Source of the DNA: Streptomyces sp. AJS327
GTDB lineage: Bacteria > Actinomycetota > Actinomycetes > Streptomycetales > Streptomycetaceae
NCBI RefSeq assembly: GCF_013450295.1
Contig: NZ_SKBR01000003.1
Location: 682,001 to 746,000, forward strand
DNA length: 64,000 nt
Direction: 5' to 3'
Shown piece by piece: positions 37,366-44,627 of the stretch. A program made the position numbers and the translations under genes. Under the pieces are notes generated by a model that made no database searches, had not been told where the DNA came from, and worked only from the letters and a program-made list of their open reading frames with translations. Position 1 is the first letter of the stretch; each line of letters starts with the position of its first letter.

Positions 37366-37932
37366 ATGTTCGTCAAGTCGCTTGGGCAAGAGGCGGAGTT
37401 GCGGCCGCTGGAGCCCTGGTGGGCTGCGGAGTTCCTGGCGAACATCGATCGGGGGCGGGAGTACATCGGCCGGTACATCGGACTGCCGGACGTGGTCACC
37501 GATGTGGAGTCGAGCCGCGCGACCCTTCGGAGGTACGCGGAGAAGGCCGCCACCGACACCGGGCGTATCTACGGGATCTGGGAGGACGGCAAGCTCGTCG
37601 GCGGGGTTCTGTTCCGCACGATGGACCTGGAGCAGGGGACGGCGGAGGCGGGCTGCTGGCTGGAGCCGAGCGCGGTGGGACGTGGGTTGGTGACCCGCGC
37701 GTGCCGCGTGATCATCGACTGGGCGGTGGAGGAGCGCGGCGTCCACCGGATCGAGTGGCGGGTCGCGGCGGAGAACACGGCGAGCGTCGCGGTGGCCAGA
37801 CGGCTCGGGATGACGCGGGACGGCGTCCTGCGGGAGTACTTCCTGCATCGGGGCGAGCGTCAGGACGTTGAGATCTGGTCGGTGCTCGCTCCCGAGTGGC
37901 GTGCGAACCAGCAGGCGGTTGACGCTCGTTGA
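37366..37932 (+). CDS. GNAT-family N-acetyltransferase (RimJ/RimL-like)
   Basis: A 188-residue single-domain acetyltransferase: a substrate half (ELRPLEPWWAAEFLANIDRGREYIGRYIG), then LVGGVLFRTMD, the acetyl-CoA region WLEPSAVGRGLVTRACRVIIDWAV, and WRVAAENTASVAVARRLGMTRDGVLREYFLHRGERQDVEIWSVL. This is the ribosomal-protein-serine acetyltransferase-like subgroup; the substrate is unknown. ATG 37366 has a perfect ggaggag site; the frame upstream to 37066 covers repeats and is rejected. Confidence 0.85.
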   Translation: MFVKSLGQEAELRPLEPWWAAEFLANIDRGREYIGRYIGLPDVVTDVESSRATLRRYAEKAATDTGRIYGIWEDGKLVGGVLFRTMDLEQGTAEAGCWLEPSAVGRGLVTRACRVIIDWAVEERGVHRIEWRVAAENTASVAVARRLGMTRDGVLREYFLHRGERQDVEIWSVLAPEWRANQQAVDAR

Positions 37933-38005
37933 GCGCCCTGCCGGTAGGGCGCCGGGCAGGGGCGGGGGTTCTCCGGCGTACCGGTTCGTCGGTGTACGGG
38001 TGCGG

Positions 38006-38037
38006 GGGTGCACGGGTGCACGGGTGCACGGGTGCAT
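38006..38037. repeat. 8-bp tandem repeat, 4 copies
   Basis: gggtgcac is repeated at 38006, 38014, 38022 and 38030 (last copy ends in t) with degenerate flanks, just beyond the convergent end of the kinase gene. Confidence 0.8.
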
Positions 38038-38048
38038 GGGTGCGGGTG

Positions 38049-39695
38049 TCAGCGGTGGTGCGGTGGGGCTTGGCCAACAGCCTTGCGGAACGGGGCTGTT
38101 GACCGGGGTGCGCGATCCGGGGGGAAGGCGAGGGTGTAGGCCAGCGCACCGCAGCCGACCACCCAGAACGGCCAGGCGAAGAAGAAGTACAGGAACTGTG
38201 AGAGGAATCCGAGGCCGAGTATCCCGAGCACCTGAAAGGTGGCGACCACGTGCACGCGCCAGAGGCCGTGCGGGACCGTACCCCGCTTCACCCTGCGGCC
38301 CACGAGGGCGCAACTCAGCACGGAGAGCGCGACGGAGACGGTGTAGACGGTGATCTCCGGCCCGATGGGGGCGTCGACGATGATCGGGAGGAAGTAGCCC
38401 AGGGTCAGCGCGACGGGGGCGATCCGGAAGGGAAGGTAGCGGCGGCGGGGTGTGGTGGCGGGAGACACGCTGGTCGTCTGCTGGGCGGGTGGCCCGGGGG
38501 TGGCTCGCCGGTCGGGCGCGGCGGACGCGGTGGGTTGGTTCGCGGAGGCGAAGGCGGGCGTCCGGTCCGACGGGGTGGCCGGTCCCCGCTGACCGGCGGG
38601 CTCGGTGTGCTGGAGGGGTGGTGCGGTGGGGGGAGCGGGTGTCGGGGCGGGGCCCGCGGACACGGTGGGGATGGCCGCGAACTGCGAGGGTGAGGACGGA
38701 TCTGGCACGGGGCCCGGGGGTGCGGGGCGCGCTTGCTTCGGGCTCTGGGCCGGTGGCTGTGCGGGTGCCGACGCGGGGGCCGTGGGCGCCGGGGAGGTCG
38801 CGGTCGTGAACGCCGCGAGGTCGTTGGCGACGGGGTCGGGGAGCCAGGCCGAGGGGGCGGAAGCGGACTGTATCCGGTAGGCGCCGGTGTCCGCGGCGGC
38901 CAGCCCGAACTCCTCCACCAGCTCGGCCACCGTGGGCCGTTGGGCCGGGTCCTTGGCCAGGCAGCGTGCCACGGCCTCCAGTCCGGAGGGGGGCAGCGCG
39001 CTGAGGTCCGGATCCCGGTACGCGATACGGAAGTTGAGGGACTGGGCGGAGCCCACACCGAACGGTCCCCGGCCGGTGGCCGCGTAGGTGAGGACGGAGC
39101 CGAGGGTGAAGACGTCGGTGGCCGGGGTGACCGGATCACCGATGAGTTGCTCGGGCGCCATGAACCCGGGGGTGCCCACGATCATCCCGGTGTGGGTCAG
39201 TGCGGTCTCCTCGGCCGCGACGGAGATCCCGAAGTCCACCACCCGGGGGCCGTCGGGAGCGATGAGCACGTTGGCCGGTTTGAGGTCGCGATGGACCAAC
39301 TCGACCTCGTGGATGGCCTCCAGAGCCTCTGCCAGCCCCGCTCCGAGGGTCCGAACCGAGTCGACGGGCCAGGGGCCGTGCCCGGCGATCGCCCTGTCCA
39401 GGGGGATGCCGGGGACGTAGGCCGTGGCGAGCCAGGGTGGCGCACCCTCCGGGTCCGCGTCGACGACGGCGGCGGTGAAGAAGGCGGTGACCCTGCGCGC
39501 CGCCGCCACCTCCCGCGCGAACCGGCGGCGGAATCCCTGGTCCTCGGCGAGTTCGGGCCGTACGACCTTGACGGCCACCAGCCGTCCACTGGGCGAGTGG
39601 CCCAGGTAGACGCGGCCCATCCCACCGGTGCCCAGCAGCGCGCTGATCCGGTAACGCCCCACCCGTCGTGGGTCGGTTGGCTCCAGCTCCGCCAT
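38049..39695 (-). CDS. Membrane-anchored Ser/Thr protein kinase
   Basis: A 548-residue Hanks-type kinase. The kinase domain (about 14-270) is complete: glycine loop LLGTGGMGRVYLG, VAVKVV lysine, HRDLKPANVLI, VVDFGIS, GTPGFMAPEQL and CLAKDPAQRPTVAELVEEFG. A Pro/Ala/Thr-rich juxtamembrane linker (about 300-425) leads to three or four membrane helices (about 437-535: RIAPVALTLGYFLPIIV, ITVYTVSVALSVLSCALV, VVATFQVLGILGLGFL, FFFAWPFWVVGCGALAYTL). There are no PASTA or other extracellular sensor domains. ATG 39695 has gaggg 7 nt upstream; the longer frame to 39803 is less likely. Confidence 0.88.
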   Translation of the reverse strand: MAELEPTDPRRVGRYRISALLGTGGMGRVYLGHSPSGRLVAVKVVRPELAEDQGFRRRFAREVAAARRVTAFFTAAVVDADPEGAPPWLATAYVPGIPLDRAIAGHGPWPVDSVRTLGAGLAEALEAIHEVELVHRDLKPANVLIAPDGPRVVDFGISVAAEETALTHTGMIVGTPGFMAPEQLIGDPVTPATDVFTLGSVLTYAATGRGPFGVGSAQSLNFRIAYRDPDLSALPPSGLEAVARCLAKDPAQRPTVAELVEEFGLAAADTGAYRIQSASAPSAWLPDPVANDLAAFTTATSPAPTAPASAPAQPPAQSPKQARPAPPGPVPDPSSPSQFAAIPTVSAGPAPTPAPPTAPPLQHTEPAGQRGPATPSDRTPAFASANQPTASAAPDRRATPGPPAQQTTSVSPATTPRRRYLPFRIAPVALTLGYFLPIIVDAPIGPEITVYTVSVALSVLSCALVGRRVKRGTVPHGLWRVHVVATFQVLGILGLGFLSQFLYFFFAWPFWVVGCGALAYTLAFPPDRAPRSTAPFRKAVGQAPPHHR

Positions 39696-40571
39696 CCGCC
39701 GTCCCTCGATGGCCCTGACCTCCTCGCAGTTCGGTCCCCGCGCGATTAAACACCACCGTTCCGCACCCCGCAGCCGCCCGAGCGGCGCCCGTTGATTCTC
39801 CACCGTGCGGAACGGGCCGCGCGGGCGGGGGTGATGTGGTGGGCGGGGGTGATATGGGCGATGCCGGCGTCACCCCTGAGGATCCGCGGTGGATCTGTTG
39901 GATCTGTTGGATCTGTTGGATCTGTGGGTCTGCTGGGCCTGTTGGGTCTGTGGGTTCGTGGTGGGTTCGTGGGTCCGGTGGTTCGGGCCCTGGCTCGGGC
40001 TCTGGCGACGGGGGGGGGACCGCGTCGACGGGGCGGCGCCGTCCGTCTTGGTGTTCGGGGAGGAGGGCGGGTTCGCGCTGACCGTCCGGGCTCGGGATCG
40101 CGGTCGCCGTTCGGGGTGGGCCACGGTGCCGACGGTGGTGTTCCGGGGGCGCCCGGGCGGCGACCGGGCCGTGCGGCGGGGTCGTGCAACCGCAACCAGC
40201 CCTGGTTGGCGGTGGGTTGGTGGCCGTACGGGCAGTGGTCCGGCCCGCGTGTCGGCAGCCGTTCGTGGGCGACCGACGGGACGGGTGATCCTGCTGGTCA
40301 CGGGGCGGCTGAACGAACCGGGCGCGTTCCTGACCGGAGGGTGCGCGGGGGAACCGTCCACGTGCTCGCTTCCGGGGCGGCTTCCGGACGGATTCGGGGA
40401 CGGTTCGAGGCCGCTTGCGAGCGGATTGCTTCCGGACGTGATCTTCCGGGATGGCCTCGGCGGGTGACGCGTCGGGCGGGAGCGGCGTCGGACGGAGCTG
40501 CCGGGCCGGGTCGCCGGAGGGGCCGCTGATCGGTCTTTCCGGAGATCGTTGGCTGTGACAAGCTGACCTGC
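39696..40571. other. Kinase-cutC intergenic region
   Basis: 876 bases, the longest gap in the window. It holds a 9-bp tandem repeat (39891-39926). A plus-strand frame (39889-40467) runs through, but its third-position G/C content is visibly lower than in real genes here, it opens inside the repeat, and it matches nothing I know, so it is not called. Decayed coding DNA is possible. Confidence 0.45.
39891..39926. repeat. 9-bp tandem repeat, 4 copies
   Basis: ggatctgtt at 39891, 39900, 39909 and 39918 (last copy ends in g), followed by looser gtctgntgggcct repeats to about 39955. It is less GC-rich than the surroundings. Confidence 0.85.
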
Positions 40572-41273
40572 GTGTCCAGTCCATTGCTTGAGGTGATCGC
40601 GCTCAGCGCGGAAGACGCGACCGCGGCCCGCGCCGGGGGCGCCGACCGCCTGGAAGTGGCGGCCGATATGGCGGCCGACGGGCTGACCCCGTCACGGGAG
40701 ACCGTGGGACGCGTTCGGGAGGCGGTCGACCTCCCCCTCCGCGTCATGCTGCGGGCACGCGGGGGGTTCACCGCCGGTGGGTCCGCGGCGCTGGACGCCC
40801 TGACGGCCCAGGCGGCGATGTTGCGCGCGGAGGGCGCGGAGGAGTTCGTCTTCGGTTTTCTGGACGACGCGGGGCGTCCCGACTTCCGGGCCGTGGTGAC
40901 GGTGGCCGAGGCCGTCGAGGGCTGCCGCTGGACCTTCCACCGGGCGATCGACAGCGCCGCCGACCGGCCGGAGTCCCGCCGACGACTTGCCGAACTACCC
41001 GGCTTGGACACGTACTTGACGGCTGGATCGGCGGAGGGCGTGGACGCGGGACGTTCCGTGCTGGTGGACGAGGCAGCCCGGACCCGCAGGGGCGAACCGG
41101 GGTACGAATCACGGCTGCTGGTCGGCGGTGGGCTCCGACTCGACCACGTACCGGGGCTGTTGGAGGCGGGCATCGACGCCTTCCACATCGGCCGCGCGGC
41201 GCGCCCGGAGGGCTGGGCCGGTCCGGTGGCGCCGGAAGCCGTCGCGGAGTGGCGCGCCGTCCTGGACAAGTAA
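40572..41273 (+). CDS. cutC: CutC family protein
   Basis: A 233-residue TIM-barrel protein of the CutC family. LLEVIALSAEDATAARAGGADRLEVAADMAADGLTPS opens the barrel; LPLRVMLRARGGFTA, WTFHRAIDSA, LLVGGGLRLDHVPGLLEAGIDAFHIGRAAR follow. It was originally linked to copper homeostasis in E. coli, but the biochemical function is unsettled. The GTG start is preceded by CAAGCT at 40559-40564 (7 nt spacing), a weaker leaderless signature. No copper gene is nearby apart from the unproven Cys-rich protein 24 kb away. Confidence 0.85.
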   Translation: MSSPLLEVIALSAEDATAARAGGADRLEVAADMAADGLTPSRETVGRVREAVDLPLRVMLRARGGFTAGGSAALDALTAQAAMLRAEGAEEFVFGFLDDAGRPDFRAVVTVAEAVEGCRWTFHRAIDSAADRPESRRRLAELPGLDTYLTAGSAEGVDAGRSVLVDEAARTRRGEPGYESRLLVGGGLRLDHVPGLLEAGIDAFHIGRAARPEGWAGPVAPEAVAEWRAVLDK

Positions 41274-41655
41274 CCCATCACCGGGAGCGGTTCGGCGACC
41301 CACCGCCACCATGGGCCGCCATCACGGCACCGCCGCCGTGGACGTACCGCGCCCTGCCTCCCCCGGCGTGGCCCCGTGTCTGCGCCGTCCGTCCGTGCCG
41401 GGCCCCTGTGTCCCTGGGCCGTACCTCGTGCCGGAGCCACACCGTGCCCACGCGACGGCCGGGGGTGGCCCTCGGCCGTTCCGCCGCCGCACCCCCCGGC
41501 GCGGGCGGGGCGCAGTGTGTCGTCAATGTGTCGCGCAGGGACCGGGGTTGGCCCGGGCACGAGCCGAGGCCGGGGGATCGGTGGTGCGGTGTTCCGGGGC
41601 GATGAGTTCTCTCCGCCCGGGTGGTCTGACCTTCGTCGACAACCTCAGGAGAAAC
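41274..41655. other. cutC-reductase intergenic region
   Basis: 382 C-rich bases in which I see no gene, repeat or clear promoter. Confidence 0.4.
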
Positions 41656-42300
41656 ATGAGCCAGTTGGTGAGAGTCCATAACTTCAGCGTCTCGCGGGAC
41701 GGGTACTGCTCCGGTGAGCACCAGAGTCTGGAGAGGCCGTTCGGCGACTCCGACCCCGGCGACCTGCTCGGCTGGGCGAGTGCCACGGCGAGCTGGCCCG
41801 GCCGAACCGAACCGGGCGGAAGCCGCGGGCTGGACGACTACTTCACCCGGGACTACGCCCGGAACATCGGCGCCGAGATCATGGGCCGCAACAAGTTCAG
41901 CCCGCAGCGGGGGCCGTGGGAGGACCACGAGTGGCAGGGCTGGTGGGGAGACGAACCGCCTTTTCACACACCGGTGTTCGTGATGACACACCACACACGG
42001 CCCTCGTTCACGCTGTCCGACACCACCTTCCACTTCGTCGACGGCGATCCGGCGACCGTCCTCGACCAGGCGCGGGAGGCGGCCGGAGGCAAGGACGTCC
42101 GGATCGGCGGTGGGGCCATCACCGTGCGGCAGTTCCTGGACGCCGACCTCGTCGACACCCTGCACGTGGCGGTCGCGCCGGTGACGATCGGCGCCGGTTC
42201 GCGGCTGTGGGAGTCGCCCGAGGAACTGTCCGACCGCTTCCACCACGAGCGGGTTCCGAGCCCGAGCGGAGTGACCCACCACCTGTTCTGGCGCGAGTGA
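41656..42300 (+). CDS. RibD C-terminal/dihydrofolate-reductase-like protein
   Basis: A 214-residue reductase-fold protein of the RibD-C group: VHNFSVSRDGYCSGEHQSLERPFGD, the stretch AEIMGRNKFSPQRGPW, FVMTHHTRPSF, KDVRIGGGAITVRQFLDADLVDTLHVAVAPVTIGAGSRLW and the C-terminal VTHHLFWRE. Relatives use NADPH but have unassigned substrates. ATG 41656 has aggaga upstream. A 26-bp exact tandem duplication begins at 42271 and contains this gene's last codons and stop. Confidence 0.83.
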   Translation: MSQLVRVHNFSVSRDGYCSGEHQSLERPFGDSDPGDLLGWASATASWPGRTEPGGSRGLDDYFTRDYARNIGAEIMGRNKFSPQRGPWEDHEWQGWWGDEPPFHTPVFVMTHHTRPSFTLSDTTFHFVDGDPATVLDQAREAAGGKDVRIGGGAITVRQFLDADLVDTLHVAVAPVTIGAGSRLWESPEELSDRFHHERVPSPSGVTHHLFWRE

Positions 42301-42322
42301 CCCACCACCTGTTCTGGCGCGA
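42271..42322. repeat. 26-bp perfect tandem duplication over a stop codon
   Basis: Bases 42271-42296 are repeated exactly at 42297-42322 (unit begins gtgacccaccacctgttctg). The first copy holds the final nine codons of the reductase gene, and the TGA is completed by the start of the second. The protein is therefore unchanged and the second copy is untranslated. Confidence 0.9.
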
Positions 42323-42683
42323 GTGAGGTGACGCGCCAGACCCACGTCCGGTGCCGCGAGGGCCACTTGGGCGTCGCGGCCCACCTCGGTGTCGCGACCG
42401 TCCGGTACCGGTGTCGGTGCCGCCGGTCGGTGTCGGGGTCAACCGCCGGTTCCGTCGCTGGCGGCGGTGCCCCCTTCGGCCCGTCCCGACGGTCGCTTCC
42501 GAGCCGCCGTCTCCGTCCCAACCGAGCCCGGGCCAGGCGGAGTCACCGGCGGGAGCCCGGTTGGTTCCCGGGCCGGGCCGAGTCAGAAGGCGCGAGTGAG
42601 GGGCTGGTTTCCGGGCCGGGCGGAGTCGGAGGCGCGAGCCCGGGCTGCGGGAGCGGTGGAGTCAGGGGCCGGGGCCCGGGAGT
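42323..42683. other. Intergenic region
   Basis: 361 bases between convergent genes. It has several ggccgg/cgagtnag-like loose repeats (42570-42670), no supported gene and no clear hairpin. Confidence 0.4.
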
Positions 42684-43040
42684 TCAGGAGTGGGCCAGGT
42701 AGCCCGCGAGGTTGTCGCGGCTGCGCTGGAGGGCGTTGATCCGCTCGTTCATCGCGTCCAACTCCCGGTCCACCAGCGTCCGTAGCTCTGTGCACCAGTT
42801 GATGCGCGGCTTCCCGCCGTACGTGTCTCCGTACGTACAGGGCAGCACGGTGCGGATGATCTCCGTGGACAGCCCCGCGTCCAGCAGCGCGCGCACCTGC
42901 CGGACGGTCCGCTCCGCCCCCTCGTCGTACGTGCGGTAGCCGTTCGCGCCGCGATCGGCGGTGAGGAGGCCCTGAGCCTCGTAGTACCGCAGCAGCCGTG
43001 GACTGACGCCGGTACGCCGGGACAACTCACCGATCAGCAT
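42684..43040 (-). CDS. MerR-family transcriptional regulator
   Basis: A 118-residue MerR protein. The winged helix-turn-helix (about 1-70: MLIGELSRRTGVSPRLLRYYEAQGLL, GYRTYDEGAERTVRQVRALLDAGLS) is followed by a dimerisation helix (ELDAMNERINALQRSRDNLAGYL). Three cysteine-bearing or polar sites (LPCTYGDTYGG, NWCTEL) could respond to redox or metals, but no classical metal-binding tail is present. It is divergent from the flavin reductase at 43222, with a MerR-type promoter between them, so that gene is its likely target. Confidence 0.85.
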   Translation of the reverse strand: MLIGELSRRTGVSPRLLRYYEAQGLLTADRGANGYRTYDEGAERTVRQVRALLDAGLSTEIIRTVLPCTYGDTYGGKPRINWCTELRTLVDRELDAMNERINALQRSRDNLAGYLAHS

Positions 43041-43059
43041 GGACTCCCGCCCTTCGCGC

Positions 43060-43091
43060 TTGACTCTCACACTGGTGTCAGGCTCTAACGT
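43060..43091 (+). promoter_or_regulatory. MerR-type long-spacer promoter/operator
   Basis: TTGACT (43060-43065) and TAACGT (43086-43091) are separated by 20 bp, longer than normal, with the dyad TGAC...GTCA (43061-43064/43077-43080) and ACAC-TG-GTGT inside the spacer. Such over-long spacers with a central dyad are the hallmark of MerR-activated promoters; it faces the flavin reductase. Confidence 0.7.
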
Positions 43092-43221
43092 CTTCCAGTG
43101 AGCGGGCATTCCCCGCAGGTCAACGGTGGTGTGGCCGGTCCCCGGACGGTCCGCGCGGCCGCGGCCCGCGCGCCCGGGACGCCGCTCGGTCCGTGTGCGC
43201 ACCGACGACTGGGAGTGTGAG

Positions 43222-43848
43222 ATGGCCACCATCACCGACCTCGACAATCCGACCACCGACGGCCGGTCCTTCCTCTTCGTGCTGGGCAGCTCACGCGCGG
43301 AGGGCAACACGGAGATCCTGGCGCGCACGGCCGCCGAACAGCTGCCCGCGCGGGTGTCCCGGCGCTGGGTCGACCTCTCGCGGCTGACGCTGCCCGACTT
43401 CCAGGACGGGCGGCACGAGGGGGGCGAGACGGTGGGTGGCGAGGCCGAAGAGACCCTGCGACGGGCCACGTTGGAGGCCACCGACGTGGTCATCGCCTCG
43501 CCGCTGTACTGGTACACCTTCTCCGCACAGACCAAGCGCTACCTCGACTACTGGTCCGGCTGGCTCTCGTCCCCCGACTCGGACTTCAAGGCGACGATGG
43601 CGGGCCGCACCCTGTGGGGCGTGACGGCGATGGCGGACCGCGAGGAGAGCGTGGCCGACGGGCTGGTGACCACCATGAACAACACCGCCGCCTACATGGG
43701 CATGCGCTTCGGCGGGATGCTGTTCGGCAACGGGTCCCGGCCCGGTCAGGTACGCGACGACCTGGACGCGCTGGACCGGGCCCGTACCTTCTTCACCCGC
43801 CCGGCGGCCCCGATCGCCCGCTTCTCCCACGAACTCCAGGCAGCGTAG
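43222..43848 (+). CDS. NADPH-dependent FMN reductase/flavodoxin-like protein
   Basis: A 208-residue flavodoxin-fold protein: FMN phosphate loop FLFVLGSSRAEGNTEILAR (about 17-35), VVIASPLYWYTFSAQTKRYLDYW (about 92-114) and GVTAMADREESVADGLV. It probably reduces quinones or other electrophiles with NAD(P)H and is controlled by the divergent MerR regulator. ATG 43222 has gggag 7 nt upstream; upstream in-frame sequence to 43126 is leader, since the promoter lies at 43060-43091. Confidence 0.83.
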   Translation: MATITDLDNPTTDGRSFLFVLGSSRAEGNTEILARTAAEQLPARVSRRWVDLSRLTLPDFQDGRHEGGETVGGEAEETLRRATLEATDVVIASPLYWYTFSAQTKRYLDYWSGWLSSPDSDFKATMAGRTLWGVTAMADREESVADGLVTTMNNTAAYMGMRFGGMLFGNGSRPGQVRDDLDALDRARTFFTRPAAPIARFSHELQAA

Positions 43849-43964
43849 GGCGTGTTGGGGTGCGGTCCCAGCGCCGGGGTCCGCCGGGAGGTCGCGCCCA
43901 CACGGTCGCGACGCGGGCGGCTATGCGGTGGCGGGGGAGGGGGCCGGACGCCGAGAATCGGCGG

Positions 43965-44531
43965 ATGATCTCCCCCGCCACGCCCTTCCTGACCACCGAC
44001 CGGCTGCTGCTGCGCCCGTTCACCGAGGACGACGAGGACCTGCTGGTGGAGCTGGACAGCGACCCCGCCGTGATGCGCTACCTCACCGGCGGGCGTCCCA
44101 CCCCCCGGGAGCGGGTACGCGAGGCGGTGCTGCCCGGACTGCTGCGCCACCACTCGACCCTGGGGACGCGCGGCTTCTGGGCAGCCGAGGAGCGGGTCTC
44201 CGGGCGCTTCCTCGGCTGGTTCGAGTTCTGCCCCGAAGACGCGGCGGGCACCGTGGAGTTGGGCTACCGGCTCCGCCGGGACGCCTGGGGGTCCGGCTAC
44301 GCGACCGAGGGCGCGCGGGCCCTCGTCCGTAAGGGGTTCACCGAGTTGGGCGTGCGCCGGGTCGTCGCCTACACCATGACCGTCAACTCCCCCTCGCGGA
44401 AGGTGATGGAGAAGACCGGGCTGCGGTTCGTCCGTACCTTCTTCCAGGACTGGCCGGAGGCCATCGAGGGCTCCGAACAGGGCGAGGTGGAGTACGCCCT
44501 GACGGCGGAGGAATGGCACTCCGGCCAGTGA
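43965..44531 (+). CDS. GNAT-family N-acetyltransferase (RimJ/RimL-like)
   Basis: A 188-residue acetyltransferase: LTTDRLLLRPFTEDDEDLLVELDSDPAVMRYLTGG, VELGYRLRRDAWGSGYATEGARALVRKGF (acetyl-CoA site), VVAYTMTVNSPSRKVMEKTGLRFVRTF. The substrate is unknown. ATG 43965 follows GAGAAT (43953-43958) by 6 nt, a leaderless signature; an in-frame ATG at 43923 is an alternative. It is convergent with the HelD gene. Confidence 0.85.
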   Translation: MISPATPFLTTDRLLLRPFTEDDEDLLVELDSDPAVMRYLTGGRPTPRERVREAVLPGLLRHHSTLGTRGFWAAEERVSGRFLGWFEFCPEDAAGTVELGYRLRRDAWGSGYATEGARALVRKGFTELGVRRVVAYTMTVNSPSRKVMEKTGLRFVRTFFQDWPEAIEGSEQGEVEYALTAEEWHSGQ

Positions 44532-44627
44532 ACTTCTGCTGGAACGCGAGTGGTTGCACGTCCCCGCTCCGGAGGGGAGGAGCGGAGACGTGCGGCGCGT
44601 TCCCGTGGAGCGGGTGGGCGGTCGCTG

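Noticed and set aside
39889-40467. Plus-strand ORF beginning in the 9-bp repeat
   Set aside because: Third-position G/C is clearly lower than in neighbouring genes, it has no ribosome site or -10 at the start, and no recognisable domain.
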